Source: Acetobacteraceae bacterium
Lineage (GTDB): Bacteria; Pseudomonadota; Alphaproteobacteria; Acetobacterales; Acetobacteraceae
Assembly: GCA_947455205.1 (NCBI GenBank)
Contig: CANGNF010000003.1
Span: 1-64,000 of the forward strand
DNA: 64,000 nt
Direction of reading: 5' to 3'
In this document: in pieces, positions 7,980 to 16,762 of the stretch
Numbering within the stretch: position 1 is the first letter of the stretch
Layout: each line of letters opens with the position of its first letter
The notes under the pieces: generated by a model
The model's database searches: none
What the model was told of the DNA's origin: nothing
The model's input: the letters and a program-made list of their open reading frames with translations, nothing else
Program-made: the position numbers and the translations under genes

Positions 7980-9340
7980 CCCGCGCCTTCGGCCGCCTGC
8001 AGGCGCCGCTGCCAAGGGCGGAGCAGGCCGTCGCCCTGTCCACGCCCGTTATAGGCACCCCCCCTCCTGGCCCGCGCGCCACCGCCTCGGCCCCGGTGGA
8101 GCGGCTGCGCGCCCAGGTGATGGAGCGCGTGGACCCCGCGCGCGCCGCCGAGCTGGACGCGCCGGCGCTGCGCTCCGAGCTGGGAGCCCTGGTGCATGAG
8201 GTGGCGGACCAGGAGCGGGTGGAGATCTCCGCCGCCGAGCAGGCGCGCATCGCCGAGGAACTGGCCGACGACATGCTGGGCTACGGCCCGCTGGAGCCGC
8301 TGCTGCAGGACGACAGCATCAGCGACATCATGGTCAACGGCCCGGATCGCGTCTTCATCGAACGCCGCGGCAAGGTGGAGCAGACCGCGGTGCGCTTCCG
8401 CAGCGCGGCGCAGCTGGGCGCCATCGCGCAGAAGATGGCGGCCACCGTCGGCCGCCGGGTGGATGAGAGCAGCCCGCTGGTGGATTGCCGCCTGGCGGAT
8501 GGCAGCCGCGTCAACGTGGTGTTCCCGCCGCTGGCGATCGACGGCGCCTGCATCTCCATCCGCAAATTCGCCAAGCGCAAGGTGGACCTCGACAGCATGG
8601 CCGCCGGTGGCTCGATGTCGCCCGCCATGGTGCGGGTGCTGGAGATTGCCGCGCGCTGCCGGCTGAACGTGGTGATCTCCGGCGGCACCGGCTCCGGCAA
8701 GACCACCATGATGAATGCCATGAGCCGGCTGATCGACCATGGCGAGCGCATCGTCACCATCGAGGACGCCGCCGAGCTGCAACTGCAGCAGCCGCATGTG
8801 GTGCGGCTGGAGACGCGCCCGGTGAACCTGGAAGGCCGCGGCGAGGTCACCCAGCGCGACCTGATCCGCAACGCGCTGCGGATGCGGCCGGACCGCATCA
8901 TCGTCGGCGAGGTCCGCGGCGCCGAGGCCTTCGACATGCTGCAGGCGATGAATACCGGCCATGACGGCAGCTACTGCACCGTGCACGCCAATACCGCGCG
9001 GGACGCGCTGGTCCGCATCGAGAACATGGTGCTGATGGGCCAGTCCACGCTGCCCAGCCGCGCCATCCGCACCCAGATCGCCAGCGCGGTGGACATCATC
9101 GTGCAGGTGGCGCGGATGCGCGACGGTGGCCGCCGCATCCTGCAGGTGGCGGAGGTCTGCGGCCTGGAGGGCGAGGTCATCACCATGAACGACGTCTTCG
9201 CCTTCGAGTACCTGGGCGATGACGCCAGCGGGCGCATCCAGGGCCGCTGGAAGTCACCCGCCATTCGCCCTGGCTTCCATGACCGGCTGGCCTATTTCGG
9301 CCTGGCGGAGGCCTGGATGACGGCGCTTCGGGACGCCTGA
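7976..9340 (+). CDS. cpaF: Flp pilus assembly ATPase CpaF/TadA
   Basis: A type II/IV secretion ATPase of 454 aa. Walker A is Gly-Gly-Thr-Gly-Ser-Gly-Lys-Thr-Thr at about residue 239; Asp and His box residues follow ([11 protein letters not shown], then [16 protein letters not shown]). The N-terminal 60 residues are low complexity. It powers Flp polymerisation in the cytoplasm. The ATG at 7976 overlaps the cpaE stop, whereas the frame is open about 1 kb further upstream as a shadow of cpaE. Confidence 0.95.
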   Translation: MTRAFGRLQAPLPRAEQAVALSTPVIGTPPPGPRATASAPVERLRAQVMERVDPARAAELDAPALRSELGALVHEVADQERVEISAAEQARIAEELADDMLGYGPLEPLLQDDSISDIMVNGPDRVFIERRGKVEQTAVRFRSAAQLGAIAQKMAATVGRRVDESSPLVDCRLADGSRVNVVFPPLAIDGACISIRKFAKRKVDLDSMAAGGSMSPAMVRVLEIAARCRLNVVISGGTGSGKTTMMNAMSRLIDHGERIVTIEDAAELQLQQPHVVRLETRPVNLEGRGEVTQRDLIRNALRMRPDRIIVGEVRGAEAFDMLQAMNTGHDGSYCTVHANTARDALVRIENMVLMGQSTLPSRAIRTQIASAVDIIVQVARMRDGGRRILQVAEVCGLEGEVITMNDVFAFEYLGDDASGRIQGRWKSPAIRPGFHDRLAYFGLAEAWMTALRDA

Positions 9341-9342
9341 GC

Positions 9343-10293
9343 ATGCCGCATGCCGGGCTGGTGCTGCTGGGTGGGCTGCTGCTGCTGAGCCTGCTGCTGG
9401 GCGGGCTGGCCCTGGCGCGGCTTGGCCATGGCCCGCAGCTGCGCGCCCGGGTGCAGGCGCTGTCCCGCCCGGTGGGGCCGGCGCCGGCCGCGCCCGGCAT
9501 CCGCCTGGGCCGCCCGACCAGGGGCCGCATGGGCGCGCGGCTGTGCCGGGCGCTGCGCTACCACCCCGACATTCCGCAGCAACAGGTCATCGCCTGGCCC
9601 GTGGTGGCGCTGGCGGCGCTGGCGGCGGCGGCGCTGGCCGGCGTTTGGCTGCACGGCCTGGTCGGCCCCGCCCTGGCGCTTGCCGCCGCACCGCTGGCCG
9701 GGCTGCTGGTGGCGCGCGGCATCTTCGGCTGGCAGCACCGCTGCTGGGCCGAGGCGATCTTCCTGCAGATCCCGGAAGCGCTGGGCCTGATGGTCCGCGC
9801 CATCCGCGCCGGGCTGCCCTTGGCCGAGGCGATCCGCAACCTCAGCACGGAAATGCCGGCGCCGACGCGCGACGAGTTCGCCCGGGTGGCCGGGGACATG
9901 GCGATCGGCCGCCCGGTGGAAGCCGCGCTGGCCCGGCTGCACGACCGTACCGGGCTGACCGAATACGCCTTCCTGGCGGTCACGCTGGGCCTGCAGGCGC
10001 AGACCGGCGGCAGCCTGGCGGAGACCCTGGACAACCTGGCGGAGATGGTCCGCAAGCGCGTTGCCATGGCCAAGCGGGCCCGCGCCCTGGCCGGGGAGGC
10101 CAAGGCCCAGGCCGGGCTGCTGGTGGTGCTGCCCTTCGTCGCCGCCATCGGCATGTCGCTGATCCAGCCCTTCTACATCCAGGCCTTCACCCAGGACCCT
10201 GCCGGGCAGCGCATGGCCATGGTTGGGCTGGGGTTGATGCTGCTGGGGCTGCTGACCATCCGCTGGCTGATCCGCCAGGCCGGGCGCGACTGA
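9343..10293 (+). CDS. tadB: Flp pilus platform protein TadB
   Basis: The 316-aa membrane protein carries the type II secretion F (GspF) domain at about residues 145-270 (LGLMVRAIRAGLPLAEAI and GGSLAETLDNLAEMVRKR) with hydrophobic segments at the N-terminus (4-26), around 80-125 and two near the C-terminus. It forms the inner-membrane platform with TadC. It starts 2 bp after cpaF, and its stop overlaps the tadC start. Confidence 0.93.
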   Translation: MPHAGLVLLGGLLLLSLLLGGLALARLGHGPQLRARVQALSRPVGPAPAAPGIRLGRPTRGRMGARLCRALRYHPDIPQQQVIAWPVVALAALAAAALAGVWLHGLVGPALALAAAPLAGLLVARGIFGWQHRCWAEAIFLQIPEALGLMVRAIRAGLPLAEAIRNLSTEMPAPTRDEFARVAGDMAIGRPVEAALARLHDRTGLTEYAFLAVTLGLQAQTGGSLAETLDNLAEMVRKRVAMAKRARALAGEAKAQAGLLVVLPFVAAIGMSLIQPFYIQAFTQDPAGQRMAMVGLGLMLLGLLTIRWLIRQAGRD

Positions 10294-11237
10294 TGCCGCC
10301 CTTGGCCACCCTGCTGCTGGCGCTGGGCGCCGCCGGCGGCGCCGTGGGGCTGGCCGCGCTGGCTGCCGCGCTGCTGGCCCAGGGCGCCGAGGAGCGCGAC
10401 CTGGCCAGCCGGCTGCGCCTGCTGCTGCGCCCCCCGTTGCCCGGCGCCGAGCGCACCGTGCGTGCCCGCGGCCTGCTGCGCCCGGTGCAGCGGCTGGGGG
10501 AGGCGCTGCGCGACAGCGCCATCGTCTCGGTCAAGGAAGTGGCCGGCTTCCAGCGCGCCATGGCGGCGGCGGGGCTGGACCCGCGCCAGGCTGTCGCGGT
10601 CTTCCTGGGCGCCAAGGCTCTGCTGGTGCTGCTGCTGCCGGCGGCCGCCCTGGCCCTGGTGCTGGCGTTGGAGCTGGAGCGGGTGGACGCCGCCAAGCTG
10701 CTGCTGGGCGCGCTGGTGCTGGCGGTACTGGGGCCGAACTGGCTGCTGGGCTGGCTGCGCCGGCCCTACCAGAACCAGCTGCGCCAGGGCCTGCCGGACG
10801 CGCTGGACCTGCTGGTGGTGGCGGCCGAGGCCGGGCTGGGGCTGGAATCCGCGCTGGACCGCGTGGCGCAGGAGATGCTCGCCTCCAATCGCGCCATTGC
10901 CATGGAGCTGAACACCCTGGTGCAGGAGCTGCGCCTGCTGCCGGACCGCCGCGCCGCGCTGGAACGCCTGGCCCAGCGCACCGAGCTGGAAGGGCTGAAG
11001 CGCCTGGGCACCACGCTGGCGCAGACGCTGCGCTACGGCACGCCGCTGGCTCAGGCGCTGCGCGTGCTGGCCGCGGACATGCGGCAGGACCGCATGCTGC
11101 GGCTGGAGGAGAAGGCCATCCGCCTGCCGGCGCTGCTGATCGGCCCGCTGATCCTGTTCATCCTGCCGGCGCTGTTCATCGCGCTGATCGGCCCTTCCAT
11201 CCTGGAAATCGGCAAGTCCTTCGGAGGTTCGCCATGA
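10293..11237 (+). CDS. tadC: Flp pilus platform protein TadC
   Basis: A 314-aa GspF-domain membrane protein, the second platform subunit of the Tad machine. The F domain (about residues 160-285) contains LPDALDLLVVAAEAGLGLESAL and a paired C-terminal hydrophobic region. The start at 10293 uses the A of the tadB TGA (TGATG overlap), and the stop overlaps the next gene by 4 bp. Confidence 0.93.
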   Translation: MPPLATLLLALGAAGGAVGLAALAAALLAQGAEERDLASRLRLLLRPPLPGAERTVRARGLLRPVQRLGEALRDSAIVSVKEVAGFQRAMAAAGLDPRQAVAVFLGAKALLVLLLPAAALALVLALELERVDAAKLLLGALVLAVLGPNWLLGWLRRPYQNQLRQGLPDALDLLVVAAEAGLGLESALDRVAQEMLASNRAIAMELNTLVQELRLLPDRRAALERLAQRTELEGLKRLGTTLAQTLRYGTPLAQALRVLAADMRQDRMLRLEEKAIRLPALLIGPLILFILPALFIALIGPSILEIGKSFGGSP

Positions 11238-11956
11238 CCCGCCTGCTGATGCTGCTGGCCTGCCTGCTGGCGGGCTGCGCCGAATTGGGGCTGCCGGGGG
11301 CGGCGCCCGAGGGCGGTGACGCCCGGCTGCGCGTGGCCCTGGCCGCCGAGCAGTCCGGCCAGATGCAGGTGGCGCTTTCCATGTACGGCGCCGCCGCGGC
11401 GGCCGAACCTGGTTCCGCCAACGCCCAGGCGCGCTTCGCCGGGGCACTGGCGCGGGCCGGCCAGATGGCCGAGGCCGGGCAGGTGCTGGCCCGCGCCCTG
11501 GCCCGCCACCCCGCCGCGCCGGCGCTGCTGCTGCAACAGGGCCGGCTGAAGCTGCTGGCCGCCGAGCCCACCGCCGCGCTGGCCAGCTTCGACCGCGTGC
11601 TGGCCACCACCCCGCGAGACGGCGCGGCGCTGTCCGGCCGTGGCATTGCGCTGGACCTGCTGGAACGCCACGCCGAGGCCGCGGAGGCGCATCGGGCCGC
11701 CCTGGCGCTGGCGCCGGACAGCGTGGCGATGGGCAGCAACCTGGCGCTTTCCCTGCTGCTGGCCGGCAAGCCGGCGGAGGCGCTGCCGCTGCTGGAAGCC
11801 CTGGCCCAGCGCGGCCCGCTGCCGCCCAAGGTGGCCGGCAACCTGGCCCTGGCCCGCGCCGCCACCGGCGACCGCGCCGGTGCCGCGCGGCTGGTGGGCG
11901 GTAATGGCCGGGCGCTGGAGGCCCGGCTGACCGCGCTGGCCCTGCCGCCAGGGTAG
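11234..11956 (+). CDS. TadD-like TPR lipoprotein
   Basis: A 240-aa lipoprotein with lipobox Leu-Leu-Ala-Gly-Cys (Cys15) and several TPR repeats rich in Ala/Leu across residues 30-215 (for example AALSGRGIALDLLERHAEAAEAHRA). TadD proteins are the outer-membrane pilotin-like partners of the Tad secretin. It closes the pilus operon, sharing ATGA with tadC. The assignment follows from TPR content, the lipobox and position. Confidence 0.85.
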   Translation: MTRLLMLLACLLAGCAELGLPGAAPEGGDARLRVALAAEQSGQMQVALSMYGAAAAAEPGSANAQARFAGALARAGQMAEAGQVLARALARHPAAPALLLQQGRLKLLAAEPTAALASFDRVLATTPRDGAALSGRGIALDLLERHAEAAEAHRAALALAPDSVAMGSNLALSLLLAGKPAEALPLLEALAQRGPLPPKVAGNLALARAATGDRAGAARLVGGNGRALEARLTALALPPG

Positions 11957-12067
11957 CGTGCTGGGGTAGCTTGCCGGCCCCGGCAGGCTGTGGTGGCATC
12001 CGCGCCCAGCGCCTGATCGTCGCCGGTGGCACCACCGGCGGCGTGAATCAGTCGCCCGAATAAGAGC

Positions 12068-12111
12068 CTGTTCTCTGTCGGACGCCCACGTGAGCTGCCG
12101 ACGGAGAACAG
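12068..12111 (+). promoter_or_regulatory. 14-bp inverted repeat before amidohydrolase gene
   Basis: CTGTTCTCTGTCGG (12068-12081) and CCGACGGAGAACAG (12098-12111) are inverted repeats with one T:G-type mismatch, separated by 16 bases. The right arm ends 14 bp before the ATG at 12126. It may be an operator or an mRNA hairpin that presents the start site. Upstream, between tadD and this site, are two smaller perfect stems (11972-11985 and 12022-12039) that could help end the pilus transcript. Confidence 0.45.
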
Positions 12112-12125
12112 TCGCGCGAGGTTGC

Positions 12126-12989
12126 ATGGCCCTGTCACCGGTTCCCGCCATAGACGCGGTGGTCAACCTCTGGACCGATGAGGCGCTGGCCGCGCGGCCG
12201 CAATGGCGGGACGCCTTCTTCGGCGACAAGATGAAGGTGAAGCAGGAGACGGTGCAGGGCGTCAGCCTGGAAGCCATGCTGGCGCGGATGGACGCGGCCG
12301 GCATCGAGAAGGGCCTGCTGGTGGCGACCAAGGCCGGGCGCCTCGGCCACCCCAGCTGCTATCACCTGCCGTACGAGATGGTGGCCGACGCGGTGCAGAA
12401 ATACCCGCACCGCTTCCGTGCGCTGGCCGGGATAGACCCGACCGAGGGCATGAAGGGCGTCCGCGCCTTCGAGCATGCGGTACGCGAGTACGGCTTCGTC
12501 GGTGCCCACTTCTATCCGCACTGGTTCGAGATGGCGCCCGACCACGCGCGCATCTACCCGTTCTACGCCAAGTGCTGCGAGCTGGATGTGCCGATCCAGA
12601 TGCAGGTCGGCCAGTCCATGATCTATGCGCCGGACTATCCGGTCCGCAGCACTGGCCGCCCCATCGCGCTGGACAGCGTGGCCTGCGACTTCCCCGAGCT
12701 GGTGCTGGTCGGCATCCACATCGGCATCCCCTGGCATGACGAGATGATCGCCATGGCCTGGAAGCACCCCAACATCTACATCGGCACCGACGCGCATTCG
12801 CCGCGCTACTGGCCGGCCAGCTTCATCCAGTACGCCAACACCTTCGGCCGCTCCAAGGTGATCTTCGGCACGGATTTCCCGGTGCTGGACTTCGAACGCA
12901 CGATGCGCGAGCTGCTGGCACTGGGCTTCCGCGACGAAAGCCTGCGCGCCATGCTGCGCGACAACGCCGCGCGGATCTACCGGCTGTGA
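12126..12989 (+). CDS. amidohydrolase family protein (Amidohydro_2 type)
   Basis: The 287-aa protein has the fold signature of the ACMSD/amidohydrolase-2 family: LVGIHIGIPWHDE (about residue 195-208), YIGTDAHSPR and the closing KVIFGTDFPVLDF with the conserved Asp. The usual N-terminal His-x-His metal motif is not visible; the equivalent place reads IDAVVNLWTDE. It may therefore bind a single metal or act on a carboxylated substrate in an unusual way. The ATG at 12126 is preferred over an upstream frame start. Its TGA overlaps the GTG of the ligase gene, suggesting a joint catabolic role. Confidence 0.8.
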   Translation: MALSPVPAIDAVVNLWTDEALAARPQWRDAFFGDKMKVKQETVQGVSLEAMLARMDAAGIEKGLLVATKAGRLGHPSCYHLPYEMVADAVQKYPHRFRALAGIDPTEGMKGVRAFEHAVREYGFVGAHFYPHWFEMAPDHARIYPFYAKCCELDVPIQMQVGQSMIYAPDYPVRSTGRPIALDSVACDFPELVLVGIHIGIPWHDEMIAMAWKHPNIYIGTDAHSPRYWPASFIQYANTFGRSKVIFGTDFPVLDFERTMRELLALGFRDESLRAMLRDNAARIYRL

Positions 12990-14425
12990 CGCTGGACGCG
13001 GTCTTCCGCCTGCACGCCCGCACCAGGCCGGACAAGCTGGCGCTGATCGACGGTATCAGGCGCTTCGACTTCGCCACGCTGGACCGCATGATCGACGGCG
13101 CCGCCCACCACCTGGCGGCGCTTGGCGTGCAGCGTGGCGAGATCGTCGGCGTGGCCCTGGCCGACAGCGCCGAGCACCTGGTGGCGCTGCTGGCGCTGGC
13201 GCGGCTGGGCGGCGTGGTGCTGCCGATGGATTGCCGCTGGCAGCAGGCCGAGAAGGCGAACCTGGCCACCCAGTTCGGCGCCAGCCACGTGCTGCTGGAA
13301 GCCGACGACCCCGATGCCGGCGCGCCTGGTTGGCACGCGCCGCCGCCGGGCTGGGCCGCCGAGAGCGACACGCCGTACGAGGACCCCGCGGTGACGGCGG
13401 AAAGCCCCTTCGTGCTCTCGCTCTCCTCCGGCACCACCGGCCTGCCGAAGGGGCCGTTGGCCAGCCATCAGCGGTTCGAGAACCGCTTCATGGTCTATTG
13501 GCTGAACCTGGGGCTGAACGCGCACGACACCTATGTGAACGCGACGCCGCTGTATTTCGGCGGCGGCCGCGGCTTCTCGCTGGCCATGCTGCATTGTGGC
13601 GGCACCGTCTCGTTGGTCTCGCCCCGCGCCGGCATGCGCGAGCTGGCCGACCACGTCGCCGCCGTGCGCGGGACGGCGCTGTTCCTGGTGCCGACGCAGA
13701 TACGCCGCGCCCTGCAGGAAGCGTTGCCGGCCCCGGCCTTCCCCTCGCTGCGCGTGCTGATCTCCTCCGGCTCCGCCCTGCACCCGGATGAGCGCCTGGC
13801 GATCCGCGCGCGGCTGACGCCGAACCTGTTCGAGATGTATTCCTCCACCGAGGGCGGCGGCATCTCCGTGCTCTCCCCGGCCGATGGCGCCCTGCATGGC
13901 GACAGCGTGGGCCGCCCGGCTTTCCGCGTGCAGGTGGAGATCGTGGACGAGACCCACACGCCGCTGCCGCCCGGCGAGGTCGGCCGGCTGCGCTACCGCA
14001 GCCCTGCCTCCGCCACCGGATACTACCGCGCCGAGGGCGGCGATGCCTTCCGCGACGGCTGGTTCTACCCCGGCGACTTGGCGCGCATGGGCGCTGACGG
14101 CTTCCTGTTCCTGGCCGGCAGGGCCAAGGACATGATCATCCGCGGCGGCATCAACATCTACCCGCAGGATATCGAACGCGTGCTGCTGGACCTGCCGGGC
14201 GTGCGCGATGCCTGCGTGGCCGGCATGCCCGCGGCCGAGATGGGCGAGGAAGTCGCCGCCTTCATCGTCGGCGATACCACGGCGGACGCGGTGCAGGCGG
14301 CCTGCCGGGCCCGGCTGGCACCCTACAAGGTGCCGAAGCTGATCCGCTTCGTGGCGGAGATACCGCGCAATGGTGCCGGCAAGGCGCTGAAGCCGCAGTT
14401 GGTGGCCAGCCTGACGCCAAGCTGA
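12986..14425 (+). CDS. acyl-CoA synthetase / AMP-dependent ligase
   Basis: A 479-aa ANL-superfamily enzyme. Visible motifs are the P-loop-like LSLSSGTTGLPKG (about residue 148), YSSTEGGG (about 290), the YPGDLARMG and IIRGGINIYPQDIE hinge region (about 357-395) and the C-terminal catalytic Lys in NGAGKALKPQ. It activates a carboxylic acid to the acyl-CoA through an acyl adenylate. A GTG start overlaps the amidohydrolase stop (GTGA). The substrate is unknown; the neighbour suggests the acid produced by the amidohydrolase. Confidence 0.88.
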   Translation: MTLDAVFRLHARTRPDKLALIDGIRRFDFATLDRMIDGAAHHLAALGVQRGEIVGVALADSAEHLVALLALARLGGVVLPMDCRWQQAEKANLATQFGASHVLLEADDPDAGAPGWHAPPPGWAAESDTPYEDPAVTAESPFVLSLSSGTTGLPKGPLASHQRFENRFMVYWLNLGLNAHDTYVNATPLYFGGGRGFSLAMLHCGGTVSLVSPRAGMRELADHVAAVRGTALFLVPTQIRRALQEALPAPAFPSLRVLISSGSALHPDERLAIRARLTPNLFEMYSSTEGGGISVLSPADGALHGDSVGRPAFRVQVEIVDETHTPLPPGEVGRLRYRSPASATGYYRAEGGDAFRDGWFYPGDLARMGADGFLFLAGRAKDMIIRGGINIYPQDIERVLLDLPGVRDACVAGMPAAEMGEEVAAFIVGDTTADAVQAACRARLAPYKVPKLIRFVAEIPRNGAGKALKPQLVASLTPS

Positions 14426-14445
14426 AGCCCTGCGCGGCTGGGCAA

Positions 14446-14471
14446 CGTCGCCGGTGCTTGCACCGGCGACG
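14446..14471. terminator. bidirectional hairpin between ligase and nrdA
   Basis: CGTCGCCGGTGC and GCACCGGCGACG form a perfect 12-bp inverted repeat around TT. It lies 21 bp after the ligase stop and 22 bp after the stop of the convergent nrdA. No T-tract follows on either strand, as is common in high-GC genomes. Position and stability make a shared terminator likely. Confidence 0.6.
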
Positions 14472-14492
14472 ATCAGGCGCCGCCTGGGCCGC

Positions 14493-16397
14493 CTACTGGC
14501 AGCTCAGGCATTCCTCGTAGTTCGTGCTCTCCACGGCCATCGCCACCATCGGCAGCGGCAACTGCGCGTCATTCGCCACCGACGGCGCGGTGGCGATGCC
14601 CATGTCGCCGCCCACCACCTTGGCGCTGACCGTGTCGGCGCGCTGGATGCTCAGGCTGCGGCAGTAGTAGAGCGACTTCACGCCCTTCTTCCAGGCCTGC
14701 AGGTGGATCTGGTGCAGGTCGCGCTTATGCACGTTGGCCGGAAGGAACAGGTTCACCGACTGGCTCTGGCAGATGAAGGGCGCGCGGTCGGCGGCGTGCT
14801 CGATCACCCAGCGCTGGTCCAGCTCGAACGCCGTGCGGAACACCATCTTCTCCTGGTCGGACAGGAAATCCAGGTGCTGCACGCTGCCCTTGGTGACGGT
14901 GATGCTGGTCCAGGTGTCGTCATCGTCGCGGCCGTGCTTGGCCAGCAGCTTCTTCAGGTACGGGTTGCGGACGATGTAGGAACCGCTGAGCGTCTTGTGG
15001 TTGTACACATTGGCCGCGATCGGCTCGATGCCCGGGGAGGCGCCGCCGCAGATGATGCTGATCGACGCCGTCGGCGCGATCGCCATCTTGTTGGAGAACC
15101 GCTCCATGAAGCCGTATTCCGCGGCATCCGGGCAGGCGCCGCGCTCCTCGGCCAGCACGCGGCTGGCGGTGTCGGCCTGCTCGCGGATGTGGCGGAACAT
15201 CTTCATGTTCCACACCTTTGCCACCACGCTCTCGAACGGCACGTTCAGCATCTGCAGGAAGCTGTGGAAGCCCATGACGCCCAGGCCGACGCTGCGTTCC
15301 CGCATGGCGCTGTACTTCGCCTTGGCCATGCTGTCGGGCGCGCGGTCGATGAAATCCTGCAGCACGTTGTCCAGGAAGCGCATGACATCTGGGATGAACT
15401 GCTTGTCGTCCTTCCATTCGAACCAGGTCTCGCAGTTCAGCGAGGACAGGCAGCACACCGCGGTACGCTCGCGGCCATGCTGGTCCATGCCGGTCGGCAG
15501 GGTGATCTCGGAGCAGAGGTTGGAGGTCTTGACCTCAAGCCCCGCCAGCTTGTGGTGCGCCGGCATCTGCCGATTCACGTGGTCGGAGTAGATCAGGTAG
15601 GGCTCGCCGGTCTCGATCCGCGCCGTCAGGATGCGGATCCACAAGGACCGCGCCGAGATCTTGCGCACCACGGCGCCGTCCTTCGGGCTGGTCAGCGCCC
15701 ATTCCTCGTCGTTCTCCACCGCGCGCATGAAGGCATCCGGGATCAGGATGCCGTGGTGCAGGTTCAGCGCCTTGCGGTTCGGGTCGCCGCCGGTGGGGCG
15801 GCGGATCTCGATGAACTCCTCGATCTCCGGATGGCTGGCGGGCAGGTAGCAGGCCGCCGAGCCGCGCCGCAGCGAGCCCTGGGAGATGGCGAGCGTCAGG
15901 CTGTCCATCACGCGAATGAACGGCACCACGCCGGAGGTCTTGCCGTTCTGGCCGACCTTTTCACCGATGGAGCGCAGGTTGCCCCAATAGCTGCCGATGC
16001 CGCCGCCCTTGGAGGCCAGCCAGACATTCTCGTTCCACAGGCCGACGATGCCATCCAGGCTGTCGCTGGCCTCGTTCAGGAAGCAGCTGATCGGCAGGCC
16101 GCGCTGCGTGCCGCCGTTGGACAGCACCGGCGTCGCCGGCATGAACCAGAGCTTGCTGATGTAGTCATAGATGCGCTGCGCATGCGCCGCGTCGTCGCCA
16201 AAGGCGCTGGCCACGCGGGCAAACAGGTCCTGGTAGCTCTCACCGGGCATCAGGTACCGGTCGGTCAGCGTTGCCTTGCCGAAATCGGTCAGCAGCGCAT
16301 CACGCGAACGGTCGATCCGGACCTGCGAATGTCCCTCGATCTGAATGGCATCGAACACGACCGCTTCCCCTTCAAGCCCGCGAACCGGAGCATGCAT
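14493..16397 (-). CDS. nrdA: ribonucleoside-diphosphate reductase alpha subunit
   Basis: The 634-aa protein reduces ribonucleoside diphosphates to deoxyribonucleotides. Active-site residues are visible: Cys105 in LPISCFLNE, the Asn293-x-Cys295-x-Glu297 radical-site trio, a second redox Cys near 315/316 and the Tyr-Tyr pair in SLYYCRS. The C-terminus ends Glu-Cys-Leu-Ser-Cys-Gln, the swinging redox pair. There is no N-terminal ATP-cone, so the overall dATP activity switch may be missing. The ATG at 16397 has GAGAGG upstream; a longer frame to 16451 lacks support. nrdB is not adjacent: the next downstream gene is convergent. Confidence 0.95.
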   Translation of the reverse strand: MHAPVRGLEGEAVVFDAIQIEGHSQVRIDRSRDALLTDFGKATLTDRYLMPGESYQDLFARVASAFGDDAAHAQRIYDYISKLWFMPATPVLSNGGTQRGLPISCFLNEASDSLDGIVGLWNENVWLASKGGGIGSYWGNLRSIGEKVGQNGKTSGVVPFIRVMDSLTLAISQGSLRRGSAACYLPASHPEIEEFIEIRRPTGGDPNRKALNLHHGILIPDAFMRAVENDEEWALTSPKDGAVVRKISARSLWIRILTARIETGEPYLIYSDHVNRQMPAHHKLAGLEVKTSNLCSEITLPTGMDQHGRERTAVCCLSSLNCETWFEWKDDKQFIPDVMRFLDNVLQDFIDRAPDSMAKAKYSAMRERSVGLGVMGFHSFLQMLNVPFESVVAKVWNMKMFRHIREQADTASRVLAEERGACPDAAEYGFMERFSNKMAIAPTASISIICGGASPGIEPIAANVYNHKTLSGSYIVRNPYLKKLLAKHGRDDDDTWTSITVTKGSVQHLDFLSDQEKMVFRTAFELDQRWVIEHAADRAPFICQSQSVNLFLPANVHKRDLHQIHLQAWKKGVKSLYYCRSLSIQRADTVSAKVVGGDMGIATAPSVANDAQLPLPMVAMAVESTNYEECLSCQ

Positions 16398-16425
16398 GGC
16401 TAAGCCCTCTCGGACAAGATGGCAG

Positions 16426-16441
16426 ACACAAGATATTGGCC
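16426..16441 (-). promoter_or_regulatory. NrdR-like box 1
   Basis: ACACAAGATATTGGCC matches the left half and centre of the NrdR consensus (acaCwAtATaTwGtgt) but the right end is poor. It begins 29 bp before the nrdA start. A second similar site begins exactly 32 bp away, the usual three-turn spacing of NrdR box pairs. Confidence 0.5.
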
Positions 16442-16457
16442 CACGAGGCACAGGTTA

Positions 16458-16473
16458 ACACCAGATCGGGTAA
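16458..16473 (-). promoter_or_regulatory. NrdR-like box 2
   Basis: ACACCAGATCGGGTAA shares ACACnAGAT with box 1 and starts 32 bp from it. On its own it is a weak match; the spacing is what makes the pair credible as a repressor site for nrdA. Confidence 0.4.
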
Positions 16474-16503
16474 AGGGTTGCCGAAAACACACGGTGGCGA
16501 AGC

Positions 16504-16512
16504 CGTGGATAA
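16504..16512 (-). promoter_or_regulatory. DnaA-box-like site (one mismatch)
   Basis: CGTGGATAA is the reverse complement of TTATCCACG, one base from the consensus DnaA box. It faces the perfect box at 16613-16621. Confidence 0.4.
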
Positions 16513-16612
16513 CCGCCGTTGTTCGTCATATGTTCTGGGTCACACTTGGCTTTTGCGGACCCCGCGTCAAGCGGCTCCTGGGGGGCGGCAGGGACCATCC
16601 CCGATATCCCCG

Positions 16613-16621
16613 TTATCCACA
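16613..16621 (+). promoter_or_regulatory. perfect DnaA box
   Basis: TTATCCACA is an exact match to the strong DnaA box. It lies about 216 bp upstream of the nrdA start. DnaA control of nrd genes is established in Escherichia coli; here it is inferred. The surroundings are not AT-rich and there are no clusters of further boxes, so this is not evidence for an origin. Confidence 0.5.
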
Positions 16622-16762
16622 GGCAGGGGTACGAATCGCGCTTTCGGTCGGGCGCAGGCGCTTGGCCAGCCGACTTCACATGGCGACTCAGCGGGCATGC
16701 CGCACCCGCGAACACGGCGGCGCCAGGACCCGGCGCCGCATCAGCATGTGGTGAGGGTGGTG

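Larger units (their letters stand above)
16398..16762. promoter_or_regulatory. nrdA upstream control region, no gene
   Basis: This 365-bp gap holds no convincing gene. It contains two NrdR-like boxes close to nrdA and two DnaA-box-like sites further up, annotated separately. It also separates nrdA from the M28 peptidase gene, whose 3' end faces it on the same strand. Confidence 0.6.

Noticed and set aside
16398-16762. Replication origin
   Set aside because: DnaA-like sites are present, but only two, without an AT-rich unwinding element or origin-linked genes; promoter control of nrdA is the simpler reading.
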